Part shown: positions 50,107 through 62,949 of the stretch, piece by piece
How the letters are laid out: each line of letters opens with the position of its first letter
How positions within the stretch are numbered: the stretch's first letter is position 1
Assembly: GCA_025200525.1 (NCBI GenBank)
Contig: JANUSC010000373.1
Location: 124,001-188,000, forward strand
DNA length: 64,000 nucleotides
Direction: 5' to 3'
Source of the DNA: Camellia lanceoleosa
Lineage: Eukaryota > Streptophyta > Magnoliopsida > Ericales > Theaceae
Translations under genes and position numbers: made by a program
Notes under the pieces: generated by a model
The model's database searches: none
The model's input: the letters and a program-made list of their open reading frames with translations, nothing else
What the model was told of the DNA's origin: nothing

Positions 50107-52726
50107 TGTCACGCCCCACTTTTTATTACTCGAAGTCATTACCAAGTTCATTAACTTAATTCAATTTCAGAGATAATATGCGGAAATAAACTCATACATT
50201 CAATCCGTAGAAATGATTAACAATACTCTCATTCGTATGCAAAGTAAATATTACATGAGCATTCTAAATAAGATGCCCTCAGGCTTACAACATTAAATAA
50301 TCAAATGAAGGGTGCAACCCTTTACACATATGGCATTCCGCCTACAACGAAGAGGCCCCGTGGCCAACAAATAAGAAGATCCAAATCTTGTGGCACATCC
50401 TGCTAAACACCTGAAAAAGATTCAACAATGTGGGATGAACATATAGTCCAGTAGGGATCTCAACATGATCCTTAACAATAACAACTTACAGATAGCTATG
50501 ATCATGCACACTCATTCTCGTACTAGAATAGTAATGTGACAGTTTATACAAAATATAGATATATGTATGAACTTTTCTCAAAAACAACCATTTCAAACAA
50601 CACTATATGCAATTCATTTTTCCTTATTCCTTTCATTAATCCCCATTCCCATTCTTTCATAACATTAACAACTACTTAGGAAATAATCTCACTAAGCCCG
50701 ATACTCTCTTCTATTTCCTATACATACACAGATGTACCCTTTTCAAACATGTTTATTTTAAAACATTCGTTTTCTTTACATTTTCCAAAAGACAAAAATG
50801 ACATTTTGGTTCATTTCCAATACTATCATAACCATACATGCATAACTTTGTAAAAATATAAATTTACAACCCACCAACATGTATACAATCAATCAATGGA
50901 GTAACTCGGTCCTCTGAACTGTAACAAATCAAATCCATGATATTTTCGCCATACAACTAAACAACAACAATTCCACTTTGCTCTACTAGCTATGCACTTA
51001 GTAAGCCAAAGATATACTGAAATAACTACAACCAACTACGCTCTACTAGCTATGTGCATAGTAAGCCAAAATGCCAGTTTACCAGGCGCTAGCTGGAAGG
51101 GTATGGTGCCTTCTATTATTAGCGCATACAGTTCTCCAAGCGCTAGCCGAAGGTAATTTGATTATAAGCGACATATAACGCCAACAACAACCATGCAACA
51201 AGGCATAACCAACATGCGTACTACATACACATAACCAACAAGAATCTAACAACGTGTTAAAGTAGATGAACACATAAGTGTAATGCATACACGATAATTC
51301 AACACAACCATGTCATCCTCCACCGATGACCAAGGACAAAACCTCTAGATGCATGTATATTGTACATCTATTAATGACTCAATTATCATAAGATCACCAA
51401 CTTATCACTAATACTAACATAGTAGTATAAGATACAACAATCCAACATTCATACTCATTTCAAAGTACTTTTCCCATTCCACAAAACCAATCCCACTTCC
51501 TTTTATTTTCACAAAACCAAATCCAAGGACAATAAAGCCACAACTCATTTTAATCCACTACATTCCTTTCAAAGCCATTCCAAATTGATTATACAAATTA
51601 ATTCATAATCACTAAATTAGGGTCCTCCCTCTTTCTCAATATTGATCAAAAGGCTCAATCATCTACAACAAACAACAACGGCTTCATTTAAAACCCAAAA
51701 TACCCAAGTATTTACCCAAAGATCAAAACCTCTCTATTAAGTTATTAAACCAAATAAATATTAGGGTTTCTTCTCCTTTCAACATCAACATGCTAATTAA
51801 CACCCAATTAGCCCCAAAACACAACTAATGATAATAGATCCAAATCCAACAACTAACCCAAAGTTCAACCTCATGAGTTTCCACAAAATCCAACATGATA
51901 TAGTTTTCATGCAATACAAAAATTACCACATGTCTATCTATAGACGGAGTATTGAAAAAGAACAAGGAGAATCCCTACCTCAGAAGAAGAACTCAAATGG
52001 AGAAGATGACCCGAAATCAAAGTGCTCCAAATCCACTATTTTTCCGATTAAAACGAAGCCCTCGACATCCTCTATCTTTTTAACAAAGGACCTAAGATGG
52101 ATTCACACTAGAAGGAGATGAAATCTAGAGAGAGAACAAGTTTAGAGAGAGAAGCTCTTGGCTGCTAGGGTTTCAAAAGAGAAAGAAGGAGAAAAAATGA
52201 TCTTTTTTCCCGCCGCCATCGAATACGACAGCTCGCTGAGCGAAGGCCTTCGCCGAGCGACCGACACAGAAACACTCGCCGAGCCAAGACAAATTTTGCT
52301 CGAGCCAACAACCTGTGGCTCGCTCGAGCGAAGAACGAACCAGATCGCCGAGCGAAGAAAAGCTCGCTCGAGCCAAGAATTCCAGTGTTCAGGTCCTAGT
52401 ACCAGACGCAATCGCTCGCTCGAGCGAAGCCCCCTAGCTCGACCCACCAGAGACAAAACTTAACTCTCGCTCGAGCGACCAAACCCTGGCTCGAGCGAAG
52501 AACAAAGATGGCTCGCTGAAGCGACAAACTCGCTCGAGCGAGGGTCCAAAACTCTGGACAACAACCCTTGGTTCCCAACGCAACAAACTTGGAACAAACA
52601 AGTCCAAAACATTCTATAACTCAAATTTAAAGAATTGAAGGACAGAAACAAGTTCAAAACAACAACCGGAATCCACGGAACTAAGTCCATATACTACAAC
52701 CAAAGGAGAAAGAACCGATCGCTATA
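50107..52726 (-). mobile_element. LTR G: solo LTR with target duplication TATAC, minus strand (2620 bp)
   Basis: The minus strand starts TATAGCGATCGG (52726) and ends GGGGCGTGACA (50107). TATAC at 50102-50106 is repeated at 52727-52731 and the satellite continues in phase, so the ends are exact. It belongs to the LTR F subfamily and is colinear with it, down to the duplicated GGCGCTAGC block. Palindromes lie at 52229-52545, several damaged. Donor-like GAG|GTAGGG is at 51978 and acceptor-like CTTTTTCAG at 50411. No internal sequence remains. Confidence 0.93.
52229..52545 (-). promoter_or_regulatory. Palindrome cluster of LTR G
   Basis: More than ten CGCTCGAGCG-type words occur in about 315 bp. 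Intact forms alternate with shortened forms such as CGCCGAGCGA. The flanks (GAGCGAAGAAC, GAGCGACC) match those in LTR B, although the LTR bodies are of different subfamilies. Confidence 0.65.
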
Positions 52727-55700
52727 TATACATTCAAAAATCTTGACTATCTGCTCAATTTTTTCCTTATCTCAGGCAAATTTTTGTCTAGATTTTATTA
52801 TCCTCAATTTTAATCTCTTACTGCTCAAATATCTATCCAAAATTTCTTATATGTTCAACAAAACCACCACAATCTTCAATTTATTTTTATCTATTTAATT
52901 TTATTATCTTGAAATACACCAAACCAGATTTGTTGCAATCTTTCTTTCTCTCATCGTTGTTCTTTTCTTTCTATCTCAGAGAAATTCTTTCTCAAATATA
53001 ATTCAAGATATATATATGTTCTATTTTTTATTATTATTTCTATCTGCTTAATTTTTAATTTTTTTCGGTTCATTTATGAGTATCTCTTGCAATTTGTTTC
53101 ATCACACAACAACAACAAATATCAACAACCTTACAAAAAAAAAAAAAAAGAGGAGAAATTGGATCTGTGCTTGAAGAAAAAACTGCCCATAAGGAGTTGG
53201 ATCAATGGAGTCTTCTCCTCCGATGGTTATCGCAGCATTTAGTAAAATAATTTGGTGAGAAGTCTTTTTGTTTGTTTTGAAAGACGCTTTTGTTTTCAAT
53301 TTTAATCCTTAATTTATCTCGCTGAATTTTTTTTCTATATGTTCAAATTTACATTTAAGTGTTTAACTATTATTTTTTGTCTATATATTCAAAAATCTTA
53401 ACTATTGCTCAATTTTTTTCCCTATCTGTGCAAATTTTTGTCTAGATTTTATTATCAGTTCAATTTTAATCTCTTATATGTTCAAATATCTACCCAAAAT
53501 TTCTTATCTGTTCAACAAACTAGTCACAATCTTCAATTTATTTTTATCTGTTCAATTTATTATCTGTTGAAATACACCAAACCAGGATCTGTTGCAATCT
53601 TTCTTTCTCTCTCTCTCTTGTTCTTTCTCTCTATCTATTGAAATTCTTTCTCAAATATTATCCAGTATATATATATATATATCTGTTCTATCTTTTATTA
53701 TTATTATTTATGTCTGCTTAATTTTAAATTTTTTTTGGTTCATTTACAACTATCTGTTGCAATTTGTTTCATCATACAACAACAACAAAGATCAACAACT
53801 TTTAAAAAAAAAAGAAGAAAAAAAAAAGAGAAAATGGATCTGTGTGCTTGAAGAAAAAAACTGTCCGTGAGGAGCTGGATCAATGGAGTCTTCTCCTCTG
53901 ATGGTCCTCTGCAGGCATTGAGTAAAATAATTTGGAGAGAAGTCTTTTTGTTTGTTTTACAAGACGTTTTGTTTTCAATTTTACTCCTTAATTTATCTGT
54001 TGAATTTTTTTTTCTATATGTTCAAATTTACATTTAAGTGTTTAATTGTTATTTTTTTGTCTATATATTCAAAAATATTGACTATCTGTTCAATTTTTTT
54101 CCCTATCTGTGCAAATTTTAGTCTACATTTTATTATCAGTTCAATTTTAATCTCTTATCTGTTCAAATACCTATCCAAAATTTCCTATCTGTTCAACAAA
54201 CCGGTCACAATCTTAAATTTATTTTTATCTGCTCAATTTTATTATCTGTTGAAATACACCAAACTAGGATCTGTTGCAATCTTTCTTTTCTCTCTCTCTT
54301 GTTCTTTCTCTCTATCTGTTGAAATTCTTCCTCAAATATAATCCAGAATATATATATATATATATATGTTATATTTTTTATTATTATTCCTATCTGCTTA
54401 ATTTTTAATTTTTTCGGTTCATTTACAACTATCTATTGCAATTTGTTTCATTACACAACAACAACATAGATCAACAACTTTAAAAAAAAAAATATGAGAA
54501 ATTGCATCTATGTGCTTGAAGAAAAAAAACTGTCCATAAGGAGCTGGATCAATGGAGTCTTATCCTCCGAAGGCCCTCTGCAGGCAATCAGGAAAATAAA
54601 TTGGTGAGAAATCATTTTGTAAGTTTTGAAAAACGTTTTGTTTTCAATTTTACCCCTTAATTTATTTGTTCAATTTCTTTTTCTACATGTTCAAATTTAC
54701 ATTTAAGTGTTTAATTATTATTTTTTTGTCTATATATTCAAAAATCTTGACTATCTGTTCAATTTTTTCCCCTATTTGTGCAAATTTTTGTTTAGATTTA
54801 TTATCAGTTCAATTTTAATCCCTTATCCGCTCAAATATCTATCCTAAATTTCTTATCTGCTCAACAAACCAAATGCAATTTTTAATTTATTTTTATATGT
54901 TTAATTTTATTATGTGTTGAAATACACCAAACCGTGATCTGTAATCTTTCTTTCTCTCTCTCTTGTTCTTTTCTCTATCTGGAAATTATTTCTCCAATAT
55001 TATCCAGTATTTATATATCTGTTTTATTTTTTATTATTATTTCTATCTGCTTAATTTTTAATTTTTTTTATTCATTTACAGCTATCTGTTGCAATTTGTT
55101 TCATCATCCAACAACAACAGAGATCAACAACTTTTTTTTTAAAAAAAAAAAAGAAGAGGAGAAATTGGATCTGTGTGCATGAAGAAAAAAAAACTGTCCA
55201 TAAGGAACTGGATCAATGGAGTCTTCTCCTCCGATGGTTCTCTACAGGCATTCAATAAAATAATTGGGAGAGAAGTCTTTTTGTTTGTTTTGAAAAACAT
55301 TTTGTTTTCAATTTTACTCCTTAATTCATCTGTTGAATTTTTTTTTCTATATGTTCAAATTTAGATTGAAGTGTTTAATTATTATTTTTTTGTCTATATA
55401 TTCAAAAATCTTGACTATATTTTTTTTTCCTATCTGTGCAAATTTTTGTCTACATTTTATTATCAGTTCAATTTTAATATCTTATCTGTTCAAATATCTA
55501 TCCAAAATTTCTTATCTGTTCAACAAACCAGTAAAAATCTTCAATTTATTTTTATCTGTTGAAATACACCAAACCAGGATCTGTTGCAATCTTTCTTTCT
55601 GTCTCTCTTGTTCTTTCTCTCTATCTGTTGAAATTCTTCCTCAAATATAATCCAGAATATGTATATATATATATATATATATCTGTTCTATTTTTTTATT

Positions 55701-58330
55701 ATTATTTGTATCTGCTTAATTTTAATTTTTTTCAATTCATTTACAAATATTTGTTGCAATTTGTTTCATCACACAACAATGACAAAGATCAACAACTTTA
55801 AAAAAACATAATAAAAAATAGGAGAAATTGCATCTGTGTGCTTAAAGAAAAATATCGGTCTATAAGGAGTTGGATCAATCTGAGTCTTCCTCCGATGGTC
55901 CTCTCGCAGTATTGAGTAAAATAATTTGGTGAGAAGTCTTTTTGTTTGTTTGAAAGACGTTTTGTTTTCAATTTGAATCCTTAATTTATCTGTTGAATTT
56001 TTTTTTCTATATGTTCAAATTTACAATTAAGTGTTTAATTATTATTTTTTTGTCTATATATTCAAAAATCTTGACTATCTGTTCAATTTTTTTTCCTATC
56101 TCAGGCAAATTTTTTTCTAGATTTTCTTATCGGCTCAATTTAATCTCTTATCTGTTCAAATATCTATACAAATTTCTTATATGTTCAACAAACCAGTCAC
56201 AATCTTCAATTTATTTTTATCTTTTCAATTTTATTATCTGTTAAAATACACCAAACCTGAATCAGTTGCAATCTTTCTTTCTCTCTCTCTTGTTCTTTTC
56301 CTCTATCTGTTGAAATTCTTTCTCAAATATTTTCCAGTATATATATATATCTGTTTTATTTTTTATTATTATTTCTATCTGCTTAATTTTTAATTTTTTT
56401 GGTTCATTTAGAACTATCTGTTGCAATTTGTTTCATTATACAACAACAACAAAGATCAAAAACTTAAAAAATAAAAATAAAAATAAAAAAAAGAGAGAGA
56501 GAGATTAGAAAATGGATCTGTGTGCTTGAAGAAAAAAAACTGTCCAGAAAGAGTTGGATCAATGGAGTCTTCTCCTCTGATGGTCCTCTATAGGCATTGA
56601 GTAAAATAATTTGGAGAGAAGTCTTTTTGTTTGTTTTGAAAGACATTTTGTTTTCAATTTTACTCCTTAATTTATCTGTTGATTTTTTTATATATATATA
56701 TGATCAAATTTACGCTATGTTTAATTGTTATTTTTTTGTCTATATATTCAAAAATATTGACTATCTGCTCAATTTTTTCCCTATCTGTGCAAATTTTTGT
56801 CTACATTTTATTATTAGTTCAATTTTAATCTCTTATCTGCTCAAATACCTATCCAAAATTTCTTATCTGCTCAACAAACCAATCACAATCTTCAATTTAT
56901 TTTTATCAGCTCAATTTTATTATCTATTGAAATACACCAAACCAGATATGTTGCAATCTTTCATTCTCTCTCTCTCTTGTTCTTTGTCTCCATCTATTGA
57001 AATTCTTTCTCAAATACAATCCGTAATATATATATTTATATATATATCTTTTCTATTTTTTATTATCATTTTTTCTATCTCGCTTAATTTTTAATTTTTT
57101 TCGGTTCATTTACAACTATCTCTGCAATTTGTTTCATCACACAACAAAGAACAAAGATCAACAATTTTAAAAAAAAATAAAATAGGAGAAATTGCATCAG
57201 GTGCTTAAACAAAAAAAACTGTCCATAAAGAGTCGGATCAATGGAGTCTTCTCCTCTGATGGTCCTCTGCAGGCATTGAGTAAAATAAATTGGTGAGAAG
57301 TCTTTTTGTTTGTTTTGAAAGACGTTTTGTTTTCAATTTTACTCCTTAATTTATCGGTTAATTTTTTTTTTCTATTTGTTCAAATTTACATTTAAGTGTT
57401 TAATTATTATTTTTTTGTCTATATATTTAAAAATCTTGACTGTCTGTTCAATTTTTTTCCCTATTTGTGCAAATTTTTGTCTATATTTTATTATAAGTTC
57501 AATTTTAATATCTTATCTGTTCAAATATATATCCAAAATTTCTTATCTGTTCAACAAACCAGTCACAATCTTCAATTTATTTTTATCTGTACAATTTTAT
57601 TATCTGTTGAAATACACCAAACCTGGATATGTTGCAATCTTTCTTTCTCTCACTCTTGTTCTTTCTCTCTATCTATTGAAATTCTTTCTCAAATATTATC
57701 CAGTATATATATATATATGTGTTTTATTTTTTATTATTATTTCTATCTGCTTAATTTTTAATTTTTTTGGGTTCATTTACAACTATCTGTTGTAATTTTT
57801 TTCATCATACAACAACAACAAAGATCTACAACTTAAAAAAAAATATAAAATAAAAAATAAATAAAAAAGAGGAGAAATTGGATCTGTGCTTAAAGAAAAA
57901 AAACTGTCCATAAGGAGTTGGATCAATGAAGTCTTCTCCTCTGATGGTCGTCTGCAGGCATTGAGTAAAATAATTTGGAGAGAAGTCTTTTTGTTTGTTT
58001 TGAATGACGTTTTGTTTTCAATTTTACTACTTAATTTATCTGTTGAATTTTTTTTTCTATATGTTGAAATTTACATTTAAGTGTTTAATTATTATTTTTT
58101 TGTCTATATATTCAAAAATCTTGACTATCTGTTCAATTTTTTCCCTATCTGTGCAGATTTTTGTCTACATTTTATTATTATTTCAATTTTAATCTCTTAT
58201 CTGTTCAAATATCTATCCAAAATTGCTTATCCGTTCAACAAACCAGTAAAAATCTTCAATTTATTTTTATCTGTTCAATTTTATTATCTGTTGAAATACA
58301 CCAAACCAGGATCTTGCAATCTTTCTTTCT
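52727..58330 (+). repeat. Satellite array block V-e, plus orientation (8 anchors)
   Basis: Anchors start at 53200, 53878, 54547, 55211, 55873, 56557, 57236 and 57921, mostly 662-685 apart. The array stops inside a monomer, in the CT-rich stretch (CAATCTTTCTTTCT), where element H sequence begins. No gene is present. Confidence 0.95.
53200..53877 (+). repeat. Representative satellite monomer (678 bp) with internal map
   Basis: Starting at the anchor, this copy holds: the most GC-rich part of the monomer around the anchor (53200-53240); an AT-rich part in which TATCTGTTCAATTTT-like subrepeats recur about every 20-40 bp; a CT-rich tract (53598-53634); (TA)n (53665-53682); TTTATTATTATT-like sequence; CAACAACAACA (53777-53787); an A-tract with a few G (53803-53827); then GGATCTGTGTGCTTGAAG leading to the next anchor. 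About 16 diverged TATCTGTT-type words occur per monomer. Monomer length varies mainly through the A-tract, (TA)n and CT tracts. Confidence 0.85.
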
Positions 58331-59648
58331 CATGAGGAATAAATGCTTCGCCAATGCATGCAATCGAGTAATAGTACAAAGATATACATTTTATTTAGCA
58401 TCGATAATTATTATTACTAACGCCTGCTTTCTTGTAAGTGTTACACAAACATTTATGATGGTTGAAAGTCAATGTGAACGTTGAAAGATTGGCATACATC
58501 GGTATGACTTTGAAATGACCCTACTCAATGACTTAATAATAATTTCTATTATCTATAAGCAATTCTTAATGAATAAATGGAATTATGTTTATCTTTAAAC
58601 CAAATATCTGTATGAAACCGAGAATATTCCATTGTGTTACACATAGACCAAGTCGTTGAGAATCTATGATACGCATGTAAATGTTTAACATTATTATGAG
58701 ACTCACGTTAGAATGTGGGTTATTCTGGCCTTATTAAGATCGGTATTCTAGGAAAACGAAGTTATTTCTATTATCGTTTTTGTGCTATGCTATAACATGA
58801 TATTAACTTCGCTTGATTCAATGTATGTTTTGTAACATAATGTTCGTTAATATCATTCCGATTTCCGCTGCCATTTATATTAGCATATGTGTTGATTGGA
58901 ACTCAATGAGAATGAAATGTTGAAAAGATATACGCATATAGTAGTATGTTCGGCTAAAAGGTTATACGTGCATAATTGTACGCTCGGGCCGAAGGTCGCT
59001 TCCGGTCATATATTCCTTTCCGGGCCGAAGGCTACTCATATTTCTCGGGCCGATAGGTCATTTCTCATTTTAAGCATATGGCCATTCTCAGATTGCTCAT
59101 GCGGACTTAAAGTCGCTCATATGAAATTAGACCCATGTGTGTTTGAGACATCTTTACGTAATGTAGTTAATCATATACTCGCAGCTTATATATTTTATTG
59201 TTTGAGTTGAACATTACATGATTTACGACTATTATTCACCGAGCTTGACTCACTTTATTTTATGTCTGCTTTCAGAGGCACTCAACCCGGGGTCAACCTT
59301 AACCCGTGGCTTCCGCTATACTGCTAAGCCTTGAGTATCTAGATTCTTAGGTGTTGACCGCTCAAGTTATGAAGTTTTGCTAAGTTTTAATTTATACCCT
59401 AAGTGTTTATTAAGCTTGATGTATATGTATATGTATTTAGCTATCTCGTATGCACGCCAATGTATATTTATCTGCATTATGTTTTGTCTGTGAACCTGTC
59501 ATAGTAGTGGTAGCTCAATGGATATTATATTACACTATTGTATGATATTAACTGCTTCCGTCCAGGCCCCATAGATAAAATTTATCAGGATTGGTGTCCA
59601 TTTTCGAATGGGTCATGCCCCAAGTTTTAGGGGCGGGTTTGGGCGTGA
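58331..59648 (+). mobile_element. Probable 3' part of the 5' LTR of element H
   Basis: Non-satellite sequence ends GGGGCGGGTTTGGGCGTGA just before a PBS-like word, the usual layout of a plant gypsy LTR end. About 370 bp earlier, GAGCTTGACTCACT and TCTGCTTTCAG (59265-59275) occupy the place of the CTCACCCTATATGG and TTTTCAG pair in LTRs A-E. The left part of the LTR is missing at the satellite junction. It cannot be compared with the 3' LTR at 62950 because the two pieces cover different parts. The assignment rests on layout. Confidence 0.55.
58981..59065 (+). repeat. GGGCCGAAGG short repeats
   Basis: Three copies of CGGGCCGAAGG or a close variant occur about 35 bp apart, separated by TCATA/TTTCT-type spacers. 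They form a small GC-rich island in AT-rich sequence. Confidence 0.5.
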
Positions 59649-59650
59649 TG

Positions 59651-59661
59651 TGGTATCGAGC
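59651..59661 (+). other. Degenerate PBS of element H
   Basis: TGGTATCGAGC is the tRNA-Met PBS word lacking one A. It is preceded by GGGCGTGATG, where GGGCGTGACA would be expected at an LTR end. Confidence 0.55.
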
Positions 59662-62600
59662 ACGAGTTGCTATCTCACACACGGATGCATTGAGCTGTAG
59701 GATGTCTAGAAAAGACTTAGGCTTCATGCATGACATCCTTAGTGCATATGAAAAGACTGATAGCAACGTTAAGAGTAATTTGTTTACGTTAACGATTATG
59801 AACCATGACTATTATACCTCTCATGTCTATTATACTTAAATAATTGATTTTTGAAAAGCCTGCTTTTGATGACATTAAGATTGTTCCGCTTATGATACTT
59901 CTTTTATGATATGATATGATGAGACTTATTGACTTCTCGTGGAGCAAAGTGTCAGACGAACTAAGTGCTACACTTTAGTGGAGCCACCTCTAGAATCCAG
60001 ACGAGCCACCTCTTGAGTCCATACACACTTCAGATATTCCTCGATATATCTGCGTGCTAAAAGGCTATCTCAATAAAAGCCAACTGATAATTCTCCAACA
60101 TGCCAATCATAAAATGGTATAAGTAATTGTGGCACCCTTAATTCCTATGGCCTCCTCGGCCTAACAATACGTGGCTGGTATCAACTTTGTGGTCTTGACC
60201 CACCGTTGGTCACAGGTGCCAGGTCTCCTGACCCACTGCTGTGGTCTTGACCCACCTGTGGTCTTCTGACCCACTGCTCAGGTCTCCTGACCTACCTGGC
60301 CGTGGTCATTGGACCCACTGCCAGGTCTCCTGACCCACTGTTGTGGTCATTGACCTCACTGCTGTGGTCTCCTGACCCACCTGTGGTCTCCTGCCCACTG
60401 CTATGGTCTTCAGACCTACGATCCGATAATTAGCCATATATGATCTTATGCAAAATTTAAATATGAATATGATTATGAGCATGTATCCTAACTGCTTCGT
60501 GTGTCATAAATTGCTTAAACACTAAGTATGAAAGATTTAGTTATGAGATAGTGATGTCTTTCTTGTTATGGTATTGTTGACCTATAATTTAAAAAAGGTA
60601 TTGTGATATGTATTTTGATAAGTTATGTTTTGGATAATAGTTGGACCCATGTAAGAAGTGACTTATTCTATTTTGTTAAGTACACGATAATGACATGATA
60701 TGACAAGTTAATCGCTTCATTTTCTCGACACGTTATGTTACTTAATTAAGGAATGATGATTCATGTATGTAAAAGTATTAAGGGCCCTTTGCCGGCTAAA
60801 AATACCGTGGTATAAGTATGTTACAAGATATCTCTTGCCACCGACGGTCTTGTACGGTGGATTATGATCAAGTATAAGTTCGATTTTTGTTTCGATTCAA
60901 GTATAACTAAGAATCAGACAAATATGCTTCTATTTATCTGCTCAATTTATGCTATGTCATAACATGATGTAGATTGATAGTGTCGAATGAGCTCGCTTTA
61001 CGGTAATTGGGATTTGGTTGTGAAATCTGTGATTTGTAATATATGAGGGTGGTAAAAAAAAAAAAAAAAAAAAAAGGGCGCTTATCGACTACTGGTGAAC
61101 CTAAATGATCAAGAAGTAGCTAAGCTACTACAGAATTCAAATTTCTTTGTATATTATGACTTAAGATTGAGAAAATCATTCTCGTGAACTATTTTATGTA
61201 ACTATGCAAATGTTAGAGGTTGTGACATTGTTCTATATCACCTATATGGAAGTTATGATTTTGGTGCAAACAAAAGCACATGGAAATATTCCATTTTGTT
61301 AATGGGTTAGCAATACCTATTGGACATTTACCTTATTTTACATGTTTAGACAACTTTGGACAATATTCACTACATGATTACAAATTGATTGACTACCACA
61401 TTGAATTAATATTAAGAATTTCAACCTTGAGGTCACGAAATGACAGTGCTCATGTGTTGTACTATTGCATAAGTTGTTGCTTTCATAGACTCGAAGGATA
61501 TGACTTTTTTTTTATGGTTATCAGATACGTAATAAGAGTTATAATTATATGAATGAACTCGTAGAATTTACGCCATAGAGATAACTGAAACTTTATTTCG
61601 TTAATCGATTGAGCTGTATGGTCGGGTCTCTAAATGTTGTATGACCAATCGAATTTCTATAATTACAAGTTGTGAATGCTAAACACCGCGATTGACCTCG
61701 TGTTTTCCGTAAGAAAAGAAAGAATCGCTTGAATAGTGGAAAAAAAAAAAGAAAGAAAGAAAGAGAGAGGCCAAATTGATTTGTGCTAGTAAAGGAAAAT
61801 GTTATACCTTACTAATTATGAATGATTAGTCAAGTATGATTTTGAATTCAATTTCTAGCTTTGTTTTGATAATTGCATTTTTATTTAGATTTAAACTTAT
61901 GACTTCATGATCAGTGTCTATAATGGGGATTCTTCTTCCCACTGTTCAGATTTTGTCAAGAAGTAGAGAAGGTAGTTTAAAATCTACATAATGATACGAT
62001 TTTAATATGTTTTGTAAATGGAAGATATGATACCTCTTAGGCAGAACCTATTTGGTAAGTGCTAAGCTCTGATTCAATGAGGCATAATTGGATTTAAGTC
62101 TAACCACGTAATTAAGTTATTCTGGGAACTATGTAATGGTCATGTACCACTGAGTAGATTACATTAGAAGATAAGTTCGAACATGTATTCTCTGATCAAA
62201 ATTGTGTAGGAACTATTACAGCTGGGCTGACTTAGTTAGAGACTTCATGGAGGGTACTTTCATTATAATTGAACTTAATGCATGCTGTGGGAATTTATTT
62301 CAAGATAATTGAATAAGAAATTGGAAACCTTAAAGGTTTAATTATTTGAAATTGATTATGTATCTGGACTATCTCTATACATATATATATATATATATAT
62401 CTAAGTCTTCTTACGATAGGAAGAAATAAGGATTGATAAAAAGAGAAGTAAGTGAGGAAATGAAAAGGGTGTAGAGATTTTAAAGCTTACGGTATGTTTG
62501 ATCTTGATTGCCCTCTTTTGAAGTTGAGTAGGAACTCCTCTATGTGAGTGTCTTTAAGGGGTAATTATATGATGGTCTTCACTATTCCATGTTTTTAAAT

Positions 62601-62937
62601 GTCAATGAAATAAAGAGTTAGTGATGCTAATTGAAGTGCAATTGGAAATTTTGGTGTTGGACCGCATAATGTGAATTGTCTTTGAAATTGAGTTTTGAGC
62701 ATTCACTAAATGTAGTGCACTTAGTTGTTAAGTGAGAAGTTGTTATGAGCCTTGGGATTATAAATGGTTAGTGTTGTTCCTTGCTGAAATTATGATGCGT
62801 GTATGTTGATCAAAAATATTTGTGATCCTTTCCTATACTCGTTTGGATCTAGTTTTGGAACATTACAGGGTGTGTTTCTGTTTATGTTTGACCTGTTTTC
62901 TATTTGGTTTTCTCAAATTTCGAGGACGAAATTTTGT
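59662..62937 (+). mobile_element. Internal region of element H, no recognisable coding
   Basis: About 3.3 kb lie between a PBS-like site and a polypurine tract. No gag, protease, RT or integrase motif could be found in any frame; open frames are below 100 codons and show no family features. A minisatellite (60191-60419) and an A-tract (about 61053-61074) are the only clear structures. Close to the end, the word AATTTCGAGGACGAAATTTT (from 62917) is the one that usually closes the coding region of plant gypsy elements just before the polypurine tract. This could be a non-autonomous large retrotransposon derivative or a badly decayed gag-pol. Confidence 0.5.
60191..60419 (+). repeat. Minisatellite, ~22 bp x about 10
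   Basis: Units resemble GGTCTCCTGACCCACTGCTG with variants such as GGTCTTGACCCACC and GGTCATTGACCTCACTG. It lies within the otherwise non-coding internal region of element H. Confidence 0.8.
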
Positions 62938-62949
62938 AAGGAGGAAGGA
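62938..62949 (+). other. Polypurine tract of element H
   Basis: AAGGAGGAAGGA lies immediately before the LTR start TGTAACGACC and after the conserved CGAGGACGAAATTTTG word. This is the standard plus-strand priming site position for a gypsy element. Confidence 0.8.

Noticed and set aside
1..58330. Ribosomal intergenic spacer or 5S rDNA array as the origin of the tandem repeat
   Set aside because: No rRNA coding sequence or 5S internal promoter box is visible in the monomers.
26704..58484. Matching plus-strand open frames in block V, membrane-protein-like by hydrophobicity
   Set aside because: Same satellite in the other orientation. The apparent membrane segments come from T-rich codons.
60191..60419. 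Possible CRISPR-like array
   Set aside because: Units are adjacent and imperfect with no distinct spacers, in a plant retroelement; a minisatellite explains them.
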